Assembly: GCA_000720845.1 (NCBI GenBank)
Contig: JODU01000019.1
Coordinates: forward strand, 1 to 64,000
DNA from: Kitasatospora aureofaciens
GTDB lineage: Bacteria; Actinomycetota; Actinomycetes; Streptomycetales; Streptomycetaceae
Length of the DNA stretch: 64,000 nucleotides
Reading direction: 5' to 3'
The translations under genes were made by a program, and so were the position numbers. The first letter of the stretch is position 1, and each line of letters starts with the position of its first letter. Below, one piece after another: positions 49,979-58,724 of the stretch. The notes beneath the pieces were generated by a model. The model did no database searches. It had not been told where the DNA came from and saw only the letters and a program-made list of their open reading frames with translations.

Positions 49979-50970
49979 GACTCGCTCTCCCTGTTCGTCC
50001 GTTCCAGACCGCGGATGACGTAGCCCACCGCCTTGGCGGCCTCGGCGCGCCGGACCGCCGCGTAATGGATGCGTGTCTGCAACTCGCCCCAACCCGACTC
50101 GCCGGTGCGCCGGCGGTGGACCTGGCGCAGGGCCTCCTCGACGTGCACCCCGGGGACGACGTCCGGGAGCATCTCCCGCAGCACCTCGCCCTGCCAGTCG
50201 GTCGGGAAGACCGGGCTGCCGCCCGGCTCCACTTCCAGGTCACCGATGGCGCCGTGGAACACCGCCGTCCAGACGTCCGTGGCCATCTGGGCGACGAGGA
50301 GGTCACGTACCTTGCTCTCCACGCCGGAGCCGTTGCTGTCCAACAGTCCGACGATCCCGTCGATGTCGGTGTTGACGTACACGGTGGGGACCCGTGCCGT
50401 GGTGTCCACGAGCCAGGGAGCGTCGGCGTAGGCGCGCAGCCATTCCCTGGAGCTCTTGCTGAACGACGCCTTCTGGACGTCCAGTCGCAAGCCTCTGACC
50501 GGTTCGTCCGAGACGGTGTCGACAGCCCAGCTCCGGTCGGTCTCGGTGATCGACCGCCCCCGCACTCCGTCGACCGTCCCGACGGCGTACGCGCTGAGGG
50601 AAGCACGTCCCAGGTGGTCGTCGCGGAGCAGTTCCAGGGAGCCCGACCAGTCGCGGCTGTCCTCCGTGTCCCGTGTGAGGGCCGTCGAGGTGCGGATGTT
50701 GGTCTCGCCGTCGGTCAACACGGCGAGGACACACAGGTCGGACCATGCCGCGTCCGGGGCGTCGGCGCCGGGCGGCAGCGTGGCGGAGACACCGATCGTG
50801 GCGCTCACCCAGTCCGTGTGGCCCGCGACACCGAGGGCTACCGCCTGCTCCTGAACCGAGTAGGCACTGGTGTCGAGTGGATCACGAGTGCCGTCGGACA
50901 GCTTGAGGGAGACCGACGTCACCCTGAGCGTGATCGGGCGGCTGAGTCGCTTGTACGGGTAGATCTTCAC
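49975..50970 (-). CDS. Unrecognised protein of the XRE-ATPase operon
   Basis: A 331-residue protein that I cannot assign. The N-terminal half is rich in beta strands (RPITLRVTSVSLKLSDG, VSATIGVSATLPPG), the C-terminal half is helical with conserved-looking Asp and Trp residues (VYVNTDIDGIVGLLDSNG, WTAVFHGAIGDLE). It starts three bases after the stop of the ATPase gene and overlaps the DUF6339-like gene, so all three products are probably made together and could form one complex. Confidence 0.7.
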   Translation of the reverse strand: MKIYPYKRLSRPITLRVTSVSLKLSDGTRDPLDTSAYSVQEQAVALGVAGHTDWVSATIGVSATLPPGADAPDAAWSDLCVLAVLTDGETNIRTSTALTRDTEDSRDWSGSLELLRDDHLGRASLSAYAVGTVDGVRGRSITETDRSWAVDTVSDEPVRGLRLDVQKASFSKSSREWLRAYADAPWLVDTTARVPTVYVNTDIDGIVGLLDSNGSGVESKVRDLLVAQMATDVWTAVFHGAIGDLEVEPGGSPVFPTDWQGEVLREMLPDVVPGVHVEEALRQVHRRRTGESGWGELQTRIHYAAVRRAEAAKAVGYVIRGLERTNRESES

Positions 50971-50973
50971 GCG

Positions 50974-53118
50974 TCACGCCCCCTTGCCGGTACGCAGTTC
51001 GACGACGAGGCGGGTGAGCGCGGTCCTCACCGGGTGACTGGAGACGTCAGTGGCTCCTCGGAACTTCGCGCGGCGCGTGCCGGGCGGGAAGCGCAGGGTC
51101 CCGTTCTCCACCTCACAGCCCTCCACGGCCACGAGTTCCGCCCAGCCGAGGCTCGGGCGTCCCCCGGAGCGGACGTCCAGCTGGGCGACCGGCATCATCG
51201 GAACGATCTCGTCACCGCGTGGGATCTTCACCTCGGCCGTGATCAGCCACTCCCCCTGGTCACCGATCGTCGCCTCGAGCGCGTCCAGCACCGGCACCAC
51301 CGGGCCGGAGGGCACCTTGGCCTTGGGTCGGCTCTTGACGGTCAGTGCCTTGCGCAACGCCTCGCCCCCTTCGCCTCTTTCTCGCTTCGGGCGGGCGACG
51401 AGTTCCCTGACCGCGCTGTTGACTTCGGTGGTCAGATTGTTGATCCGTCGATACGCGGAAGGGGACCAGCGCAGGATCAGTTCCTCCGTCTGCCCCCAGC
51501 GATCGTGCTCGGGCGGTTCCGCCGCCCGCAGGAACTCCTCGGCCTCCTTCGCGAAAGGGGCCGACTCGCCGGCGGCCTCGCCCACCAGGAGAACGGCCTG
51601 GAAAGGGTTGGTGCCGAGCGGCAGGTTCGGGACCGTGGCCTTCTTGACCGTCATGCGGTTGCCGCGCAGCGAGTGCACCTGGTTCTTGGGGGTGTCCTTG
51701 TCCCCGGCGGCCTCGGTGACCAGCAGGACCGCCTGATGGGTGCCGAGCGTTCCGCGGGCGCCGCCGGCCAGCGGCAGCTTCAGCGGAACGTTTCTGGTCG
51801 CCACCTGACCGGCCTCGGTAAGCCGTTCCACCGTGGTGCCCTCGTAGTGGGCCCGCAGGGCGCGTGTTCGGGAGGGCTGCTCGACGGACGGGTCCACCTT
51901 CGTCTCCGGTACGACCTCCTCGCCGTTGCGCAGAGCGCGGACCGAGACTTCCAGCAGCGGAAGTCGGCCGCCGCCACCGATCATGGCGGCCCAGAAGTCG
52001 CGGCCCAGTGCCTCGACCAGACGGCCGTGCATCCTGCCGATGTCGCGTGTGTCCTCGGGCCCCTCCTCGTCGCGGGGCTTCTCGTCCTGCTCGGACGAGT
52101 TCCCCTCGAGACTGGCCACGTCGTGCGCACCCACGATGAGGAAGGACGTGCCGGGTTCGGCGCTGTCCCGGCTCAGGTGCAGGCGGGACACGGTCTCCTC
52201 GTCCGCCCACCAGGAACGGGCGACCTCGGCGCCCGGTGTGTCCGGATCGGGGCGCCCGAACCAGGCGGGCCCCGCGTAGGGACGCCCGTCGACCTCCCGC
52301 CAGGGCAGTTCGAGGCGGCCGATCACCCGTCGCTCGGTACGCCCCTCGTGGGGAACGGAAAGGGTCGAGTTGATGAGCACGAGGCCGAGAGCACTGGTGG
52401 CCCAGAGCGTGGCCTTGCCCAAGCCGTACGAACCACCGGCGGCGGAGCCGGACTTCAGGCTCTCGAGCTGGCGTCGGACGACGGCGGCGAACTTGCCGTC
52501 CGCGTAGTCGTCGCCGGTGAGTCCGGAGGCGTTGTAGTCGTCGACCCTCAGAAGGACCAGGCGGCCCTTCTCGTACAAGTCACGCACACCTGCGTCGACG
52601 ACCCGGCCCACCTTCTGGTTACCGGCGAGCTCCGAGACGGCGGAGTAGTGCGGGAAGAGATCGTTCCAGAGGATCGCGTCACGGAAGGCTTCCAGGTGCT
52701 CGCCGGTCAGCTCGTGCAGGGTGTAGCGGACCCGGACCGGTCTGCCGTTCTCCACCAGGCGCTCGTCGAGGCTGTTCTGGCACGTCTCGCGCGCGAGGAC
52801 CTGGACGTCGGCGTCGAAGGCGAAGGCCGCGGCATTTCCGAGGTCACGACCACCGTCGGGATAGCCGGGTCGGTGGTACCAGGTGACGGGGAGGCCGGCT
52901 TGTGTGTCGGTGGTGCGGGTGTGCACCGTGCCGACGTCCGTACCGAGCGCATTGGCGATGTCCGTCATGACGGTCGGGCGCGGAGTCGACCGCCCGGCGA
53001 TCCACGCGGAGACGGCGGCTCGGGTCAACCCGAGTTCCTTGGCCAGTTCGGCCTGCGTCTTCCCCGCGAGCTTGAGCTGCCGGGCCAGCCACGGCCCGAA
53101 CTCCTCACCTGTCTCCAC
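50974..53118 (-). CDS. XRE helix-turn-helix fused to GHKL-type ATPase
   Basis: A 714-residue fusion. Residues 8-62 are a Cro/C1-type HTH (TQAELAKELGLTRAAVSAWIAG). A GHKL (MutL/Hsp90-like) ATPase follows: N-box ARETCQNSLDE at 109-119, a DxGxG-like VDDYNASGL near 193, and a Gly-rich lid GGSYGLGKATLW near 225. The rest is a long alpha/beta region without recognised domain. MutL-type ATPases occur in several defence systems; the HTH suggests self-regulation or DNA-linked sensing. Upstream inverted repeats fit autoregulation. First gene of the three-gene minus-strand operon. Confidence 0.8.
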   Translation of the reverse strand: METGEEFGPWLARQLKLAGKTQAELAKELGLTRAAVSAWIAGRSTPRPTVMTDIANALGTDVGTVHTRTTDTQAGLPVTWYHRPGYPDGGRDLGNAAAFAFDADVQVLARETCQNSLDERLVENGRPVRVRYTLHELTGEHLEAFRDAILWNDLFPHYSAVSELAGNQKVGRVVDAGVRDLYEKGRLVLLRVDDYNASGLTGDDYADGKFAAVVRRQLESLKSGSAAGGSYGLGKATLWATSALGLVLINSTLSVPHEGRTERRVIGRLELPWREVDGRPYAGPAWFGRPDPDTPGAEVARSWWADEETVSRLHLSRDSAEPGTSFLIVGAHDVASLEGNSSEQDEKPRDEEGPEDTRDIGRMHGRLVEALGRDFWAAMIGGGGRLPLLEVSVRALRNGEEVVPETKVDPSVEQPSRTRALRAHYEGTTVERLTEAGQVATRNVPLKLPLAGGARGTLGTHQAVLLVTEAAGDKDTPKNQVHSLRGNRMTVKKATVPNLPLGTNPFQAVLLVGEAAGESAPFAKEAEEFLRAAEPPEHDRWGQTEELILRWSPSAYRRINNLTTEVNSAVRELVARPKRERGEGGEALRKALTVKSRPKAKVPSGPVVPVLDALEATIGDQGEWLITAEVKIPRGDEIVPMMPVAQLDVRSGGRPSLGWAELVAVEGCEVENGTLRFPPGTRRAKFRGATDVSSHPVRTALTRLVVELRTGKGA

Positions 53119-53573
53119 GCGTCACCTGTCTCTTCCTCGGGTCGTGGAAGGGAGGTTAATTTGACGACTGTGATCATGTCAACCAATAGTTGACCGAGCA
53201 GGAGCACTTGCCTGTCCGGCTCACCTGTCCGAATCACCCGGTTCAAACCCATTACCCCCTTATGGGACCCGACCGTAAAAGTGGAACCGCGAACTCCACT
53301 CGTGATTACGGCAGTTGGCTTGCCAACACCGCAGAACCCCGCTAACTTTCGCCATGTTGGGGAATCCGACTCGCTCGAAAACCGGAAACCGGGGATTGGG
53401 CGACCGGGGGTGAAGTGCGCCTACAGGCGACCGAACGCCCTTGAGCGGAAACGTTTTTGGAAAGGGACTGGCGGACAACCGACTCCGCCCGCTAGCGTTT
53501 TATCAACGGGGGACGTGGACCGATTGCACCCCTGTGCGGCCAAAAAAAACTGACACGACAGGGGTGGGGTGTC
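53119..53573. promoter_or_regulatory. Divergent control region of the defence island
   Basis: A 455-base gap noticeably richer in A and T than its surroundings, with no gene. TTGAC (53161), GTCAAC (53178-53183) and GTTGAC (53189-53194) form overlapping inverted repeats about 45-75 bases before the XRE-ATPase start. A second palindrome, GTTGGC-TT-GCCAAC (53314-53327), lies nearer the plus-strand operon. Promoters for both operons must be here. The XRE protein is the likely binder of the first sites. Confidence 0.6.
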
Positions 53574-53792
53574 ATGAACGCGGACGACTGTTTCTCCTTA
53601 CTGCTCTCCCAGCGGGAGTGCAGCGCGATCGTTCTGGATATTCGGGAGGCGACGAGCAAGGCTGGAGCGGCGCGTGCGCTGATCCGCCACGACCTACCCG
53701 AGGACGATTTCGTGGCGGGATTCCCGGAATTGGCGAAGTGGGTTCAAGAGCTGCCGGAGGAAGATCCCGACGAATCCCCTTCGGACCCCTGA
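53574..53792 (+). CDS. Small hypothetical protein with TTA codon, head of the helicase operon
   Basis: A 72-residue acidic protein (C terminus rich in Glu, Asp and Pro) with no recognised domain. The ATG follows GGGGTGTC, a weak ribosome binding site. Leu9 is encoded by TTA (53598-53600), rare in Streptomyces, so expression may depend on the bldA tRNA. It precedes the large ATPase-helicase gene by 165 bases on the same strand. Coding status is uncertain. Confidence 0.5.
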   Translation: MNADDCFSLLLSQRECSAIVLDIREATSKAGAARALIRHDLPEDDFVAGFPELAKWVQELPEEDPDESPSDP

Positions 53793-53957
53793 CGCATCGC
53801 CCTCACCATTACGGCGATCCCATGCCCTCCGACCGACCTGGGACGAGACGCCAGGGCGACCAAGCACCTCATGAACCCATGGGTCGGCTCGCGCTCAGCC
53901 GGCGAGCCGACCCGTCATCCAGACTTTCACCCACCTTTGACATCAGGAGCAGCAGCC

Positions 53958-56900
53958 GTGCCGTCCTCGTCCTCAGCGGTGATCGAAACCGTCCTCGAAC
54001 AGTCCACTCGCGTTCTGCAGACCTATGCCGTGGACCCCGGCCTCGTGGCCGAGCACGCCAATGGCGAGCGCCGTATCACGCAGGGCGGATATGGCGACCG
54101 TCAGCTTTTCGAGCTCGTCCAGAACGCGGCCGACGAAATCGCCGGCGAACCCGGCGGTCGCGTCCACGTGGTCCTCACGGAGACCCATCTGTACTGCGCC
54201 AACGAGGGAAACCCGGTCACCCCGGAAGGGGCGGAAACCATTCTTCGAATGAGTATGTCGAAGAAGCGTGGTGGGCAGATCGGACGGTTCGGAGTCGGTG
54301 TGAAGTCGGTCCTCGTGGTGACCGACGCTCCGGAATTCTTCAGCCGCTCCGGGAGTTTCGGATTCGACCGCGCCTGGTCCTACGAGCAGATCAAGGCCGT
54401 GCCCGGAGTGACGGAGCGCTACGGGCCGGAGTTCGACGCTCCCGTCCTGCGGATGGCCCGCCCGCTCGACATGCAGGCCGAACGTGCCTCCGACCCCGTG
54501 CTGGACAAGCTGTTGACCTGGGCGACCACGGTCGTTCGCCTTCCGCTGCTGCCGAAGGCCGACGACCGGCTGGGCAAGGACATGCACGGCAACCGTGGCA
54601 AGGACCACGGTGAGCCTCGCGAGGAGTTTCCGGTCGGGTTCCAGCTCTTCTCGCCGCACGTCGCCAAGGTCGTGCTGGAGGACCACCGTCCCAGGCCCAT
54701 GGCGCGCCGGACACTGACCGCCCAGCAGTCCGGCGACCTGCACACCGTGACCGAGGAGCGCACGGGGAAGGCGCTCTCCACGGAGCGGTGGCGCGTGTTC
54801 ACCACCACGCACGAGCCCGGTCCTGCGGCCCGTGCGGACGCCGGAGAGCTGCACGACCGGGTCGCGCTCGACCTGTCCTGGGCCGTCCCCGCTCTGGAGC
54901 GGGACCCCGAGAGCGGCCTGTGGATCAGCCCCCGCTCGCGCGGTCGCGGGAAGTTCTGGTCCTTCTTCCCCACCAAGTACGAGATGTCCCTGAGCGGCAT
55001 CCTCAACGGGGCGTGGAAGACCAACGAGGACCGGCAGAACCTGCTCGACTCCTCCCCCTTCAACCAGGAAATGATCAGGGTTTCGGCGAAGCTCGTCGTC
55101 GACTCCCTCCCCGGGCTGGCCCCGGCCGAGGACCCGGCCGCCTACCTTCCCCTGCTACCCGGTCGTGTCAAGGAGTCGATCAGCTGGGCCGACGAGTTCC
55201 TGACCCGGGAGATCTGGGCCCGCACCGCCACGAGCCCTTCGCTGCCCGACCAGGACGGTGTCCTGCGCGCCCCTGAGCAACTGCACGTCCATCCGCGGCC
55301 GGACAAGGACCTGAAGCAGCTCACGCGATGGCTGCGGATGTGGCACGAGTGCCCCGGACGGCCCTCGGACTGGCTGCACCCGAGCGTGGAGGCCGACCCC
55401 CTGCGCTCCGGCAAGGTCGAGCACATCCTCGGCGCCGCCGGGCACGAGCGGGCCGGGGTCCGGGACTGGTTGGAGGCCCTCGTCGCGAACGGCACCGCCG
55501 AGGCGTCGGCGGTGGCCGTCCGCATCCTGGCGGACATGGTCGAGAAGGGCGCCTCCTTCGCCGACGAGGCGCGCAAGGCACGTGTCGTGCTCACCGAGGA
55601 GCACGGGCTGGTCGCCCCGGTCCACGGCAAGGTGTTCCGTCGGGCCGAGCACCAGGACGGACTGCGCGAGTCCACGGTGTACGTCATCGACGAACTCGCC
55701 CAGGACCCGTCGCTGGCGCACGCGCTCAACGTCCTCGGCATCCGCGAGGCCGACGCCGAGGGGCGCTTCGTCAGCGTCCTCGATCAGGGCTTCGACCACT
55801 ACGGGGAGTCGGACTGGGAGCGCTTCTGGGAACTGTTCCGCCAAGCCGGCGCCCGTCGGCTGGCCCACAAGGTCCTGGAGCGCCTGCCAGATCCGCGCTA
55901 CACGCTCCGGGTACGGACCGCCGCGGCGCACTTCCGGCCGGTCGCGGACTGCATGCTGCCCGGTGTCGTGGTCGACGCCGAGCGCGATCCGAGTGTCGCC
56001 GTCGACATGACGTTCCACTCCGACGACACGTACTTCTTCTCCCTGATCGACCTGCGGGACCGACCTGCCGGCGGCGTGCAACCGCAGGCGGACGAGGACT
56101 GGTTCGAGGAGTACCGAGCAGCCGTCCACGCTTCCTACCTGCGCTCCCTGGACAGTCGGGCCCCGCGCCCCGCACTGAACCGGCTGAAGGTCGAGGGCGC
56201 CGCGATCGGTGGCCCTCTCCATCTCTTCCGCAACCTGTCCGAGGAGTCCCGCGCCGCCTTCCTGAAGGCGCTGCCCGACGAGGCCGTGGTGGACAACTGG
56301 ACGCGACAGTTCGGCGCCCAGACCAGCACTCGACAGGCGGTGATGTCACCGATCCGATGGATGCTGAGGAAGTACGGCAGGGTCGCCACCTCTCAGGGGA
56401 TCAAGCCGCTGACAGAGGCCGTCGGCCCCCAGCTCACCGCCTACCGCGATGTCCTGCCTGTCGCCGACATCTCCCCCGAGAAGGCCCGCAAACTGCGGCT
56501 GCCGATCACCGTCGACGAGGTTCCCGCCGATCGCTGGGACACTCTCCTCGACGAGGTGTCCCGCAGCGAAGACGACGCTTTCGTCGGCGCCACCTACGTG
56601 ATGCTGACCCGGTTCGGGGCGGACTTCCCCGAGGACTCGCTGACCCGTTGCCGGATCGGTGACACCTGGGGCACCCGCCCCGACGACGAGATCACCCTCG
56701 CCGTGGGCACCGCCGAGTACCGGGCCCTGCGCGCCGAGCAGCTGCCCGCTCTACTCGTGCCGACCACCGAGGACGCCGAGCTGATGGTCGAGAAGTGGGG
56801 CATGCTCCGCTACGCCGACGTGATCAGTCGGGAGACCCGCGAGGTGCCCGAGGGCGACCCCGTTCCCCTCGTCGAGCTGTTCCCCGCCCTGCGACAGCGT

Positions 56901-58724
56901 CTGAACAGCGGCAATCGCAACAGCATGGTGCAGCGATGCACCGAGCTGGAGGAGGTCACGCGCACGCCCAACGGCACGCACGCCTCTCCCCTGGACGCCG
57001 TGCGCCAGGACGGCACGGTCAAGATCCGTGTGCCCGTGGAGCCGGAGCCCATGCTGCGGCTGATCGACCGCGAGCTCGGCCTCGGCCTGGGCGCTGCCGG
57101 TTGCCGGGCGGTGCTGGAGCACCAGGACCGCATGGCCAAGGACAGTGCCCTGAAGGCGGCACAGAAGGCCGTGCGCGACGCCGAGGACGTCGTGACCAAG
57201 CTCGAGCTGCTGATCGGTGCGGACGCGCTCAGGGCCGGCCTGCCGGAAGGATTGATGGACGCCGAGCTGCAGGCGACCGGTGGCGTGGAGCCGTCCGGAC
57301 GTCGCATCGCGCAGATGGCGTTCAACGCGCACGGTGACGGGGTGCTCCAGCAGCACGCCCGGGACATCCAGGCCCGCTTCCCCAACGCACCGGTGGGATA
57401 CGGGGGTTCCTCGGCCGCCGTCGCGTTCGTCTCCGGCCTGCGCCTGCCCGTGACGTTCGCCGGTTCCAGGACTCCCTCGCCGCCTTCCTCCGAGACGATC
57501 GAGGGGCCCCGGGACTTCCCCAGGCTCCACGACTACCAGGAGGATCTGGTCCGGAACATCTCCATCCTGCTCGACCGGCTCGCCCCGCAGCGCGGCATGC
57601 TGTCCCTGCCCACCGGCGCCGGCAAGACGCGAGTCACCGCCGAGGCCGTGATCCGCTGGGTGAAGCGGGTCGGCGACCTCAAGGGCCCCCTGCTGTGGAT
57701 CGCGCAGACCGAGGAACTGTGCGAACAGGCCGTGCAGAGCTGGAAGTTCGTCTGGAGCAAGGTCGGTGCCGAGCGACCGCTGACCATCAGCCGACTGTGG
57801 AGCAGCAACGAGGTCGGCAACGTCGTCGAGCATCCCCACCTGGTGGTCGCCACGGACGCCAAGCTGGAGCGGTGCCTGGGCACCGACCAGTACACGTGGC
57901 TGCGCGAGCCCGCACTCGTGATCGTGGACGAGGCGCACACCGCCATCTCCAAGCGGTACACGGAGATCCTCGGCCTGATGGGCCTGACCCAGTACGAGAC
58001 GCGTCGGCACCTGCTTGGTCTGACCGCCACCCCGTTCCGCAACACCAACGAGGACGAGACCCACCGACTGATCACCCGCTTCGGCAGCCGGCGGCTCGAC
58101 GAAGGCGTGTTTCCCTCCGGCGACCCGTACCGCGACCTGCAGGAGTGGGGCATGCTCGCCCAGGTCGAGCACCGCACCCTGGAAGGTGGTCGGATCGTGC
58201 TGAACCAGGACGAGAAGACGCACGCCGAACGCATGGCGATGCTGTCTCGTGCCGCCGAGCAGCGGCTCGCCGACGACCACGAGCGGAGCATGCGCATCGT
58301 CGACTCGGTGGCGGCACTGCCGCCGGACTGGCCGACGCTGCTCTTCGCCACCTCCGTCGACCACGCCAAGTACCTGGCGGCCATGCTCAACGACCGTGGT
58401 GTCCGCTCCGCCGCCGTGGACTCGACGACCAGTACGCAGGACCGTCGGACGCGGATCGAGAATTTCAGGAACGGCCGCATCCGTGTGCTCACCAACTACG
58501 GTGTTCTCACCCAGGGGTTCGACGCGCCCGCGACCCGGGTCGTGGTGGTGGCACGGCCGGTGTACAGCACCAACGTGTACCAGCAGATGATCGGCCGAGG
58601 TCTGCGCGGCCCCAAGAACGGCGGCAAGGACACCTGCCTGATCCTCAACGTCGACGACAACATCGCCAACTTCGACACCGCTCTGGCCTTCACCCAGTTC
58701 GAGCACCTCTGGAGCCGTACGTGA
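53958..58724 (+). CDS. Sacsin-like ATPase/SF2 helicase fusion of a DISARM-related operon
   Basis: A giant protein of about 1,588 residues. N-terminal Bergerat-fold ATPase as in sacsin/Hsp90: QLFELVQNAADE near residue 50, CANEGNPVTP near 80 and GRFGVGVKS near 112. About 900 residues without recognised domains follow. The C-terminal 390 residues are an SF2 helicase: Walker A LPTGAGKT (~1216), VIVDEAH (~1320), LLGLTATP (~1352) and motif VI YQQMIGRGLRG (~1541). GTG at 53958 has AGGAG nine bases upstream; an ATG at 53871 lacks one. Its stop overlaps the next gene. I infer DNA sensing or remodelling in antiphage defence. Confidence 0.85.
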   Translation: MPSSSSAVIETVLEQSTRVLQTYAVDPGLVAEHANGERRITQGGYGDRQLFELVQNAADEIAGEPGGRVHVVLTETHLYCANEGNPVTPEGAETILRMSMSKKRGGQIGRFGVGVKSVLVVTDAPEFFSRSGSFGFDRAWSYEQIKAVPGVTERYGPEFDAPVLRMARPLDMQAERASDPVLDKLLTWATTVVRLPLLPKADDRLGKDMHGNRGKDHGEPREEFPVGFQLFSPHVAKVVLEDHRPRPMARRTLTAQQSGDLHTVTEERTGKALSTERWRVFTTTHEPGPAARADAGELHDRVALDLSWAVPALERDPESGLWISPRSRGRGKFWSFFPTKYEMSLSGILNGAWKTNEDRQNLLDSSPFNQEMIRVSAKLVVDSLPGLAPAEDPAAYLPLLPGRVKESISWADEFLTREIWARTATSPSLPDQDGVLRAPEQLHVHPRPDKDLKQLTRWLRMWHECPGRPSDWLHPSVEADPLRSGKVEHILGAAGHERAGVRDWLEALVANGTAEASAVAVRILADMVEKGASFADEARKARVVLTEEHGLVAPVHGKVFRRAEHQDGLRESTVYVIDELAQDPSLAHALNVLGIREADAEGRFVSVLDQGFDHYGESDWERFWELFRQAGARRLAHKVLERLPDPRYTLRVRTAAAHFRPVADCMLPGVVVDAERDPSVAVDMTFHSDDTYFFSLIDLRDRPAGGVQPQADEDWFEEYRAAVHASYLRSLDSRAPRPALNRLKVEGAAIGGPLHLFRNLSEESRAAFLKALPDEAVVDNWTRQFGAQTSTRQAVMSPIRWMLRKYGRVATSQGIKPLTEAVGPQLTAYRDVLPVADISPEKARKLRLPITVDEVPADRWDTLLDEVSRSEDDAFVGATYVMLTRFGADFPEDSLTRCRIGDTWGTRPDDEITLAVGTAEYRALRAEQLPALLVPTTEDAELMVEKWGMLRYADVISRETREVPEGDPVPLVELFPALRQRLNSGNRNSMVQRCTELEEVTRTPNGTHASPLDAVRQDGTVKIRVPVEPEPMLRLIDRELGLGLGAAGCRAVLEHQDRMAKDSALKAAQKAVRDAEDVVTKLELLIGADALRAGLPEGLMDAELQATGGVEPSGRRIAQMAFNAHGDGVLQQHARDIQARFPNAPVGYGGSSAAVAFVSGLRLPVTFAGSRTPSPPSSETIEGPRDFPRLHDYQEDLVRNISILLDRLAPQRGMLSLPTGAGKTRVTAEAVIRWVKRVGDLKGPLLWIAQTEELCEQAVQSWKFVWSKVGAERPLTISRLWSSNEVGNVVEHPHLVVATDAKLERCLGTDQYTWLREPALVIVDEAHTAISKRYTEILGLMGLTQYETRRHLLGLTATPFRNTNEDETHRLITRFGSRRLDEGVFPSGDPYRDLQEWGMLAQVEHRTLEGGRIVLNQDEKTHAERMAMLSRAAEQRLADDHERSMRIVDSVAALPPDWPTLLFATSVDHAKYLAAMLNDRGVRSAAVDSTTSTQDRRTRIENFRNGRIRVLTNYGVLTQGFDAPATRVVVVARPVYSTNVYQQMIGRGLRGPKNGGKDTCLILNVDDNIANFDTALAFTQFEHLWSRT

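Noticed and set aside
50065..53193. Plus-strand frame of about 1,040 codons in the defence island
   Set aside because: It is antisense to three coupled minus-strand genes with HTH and ATPase motifs. Its product is low-complexity Gly/Val/Arg-rich, and no ribosome binding site is seen.
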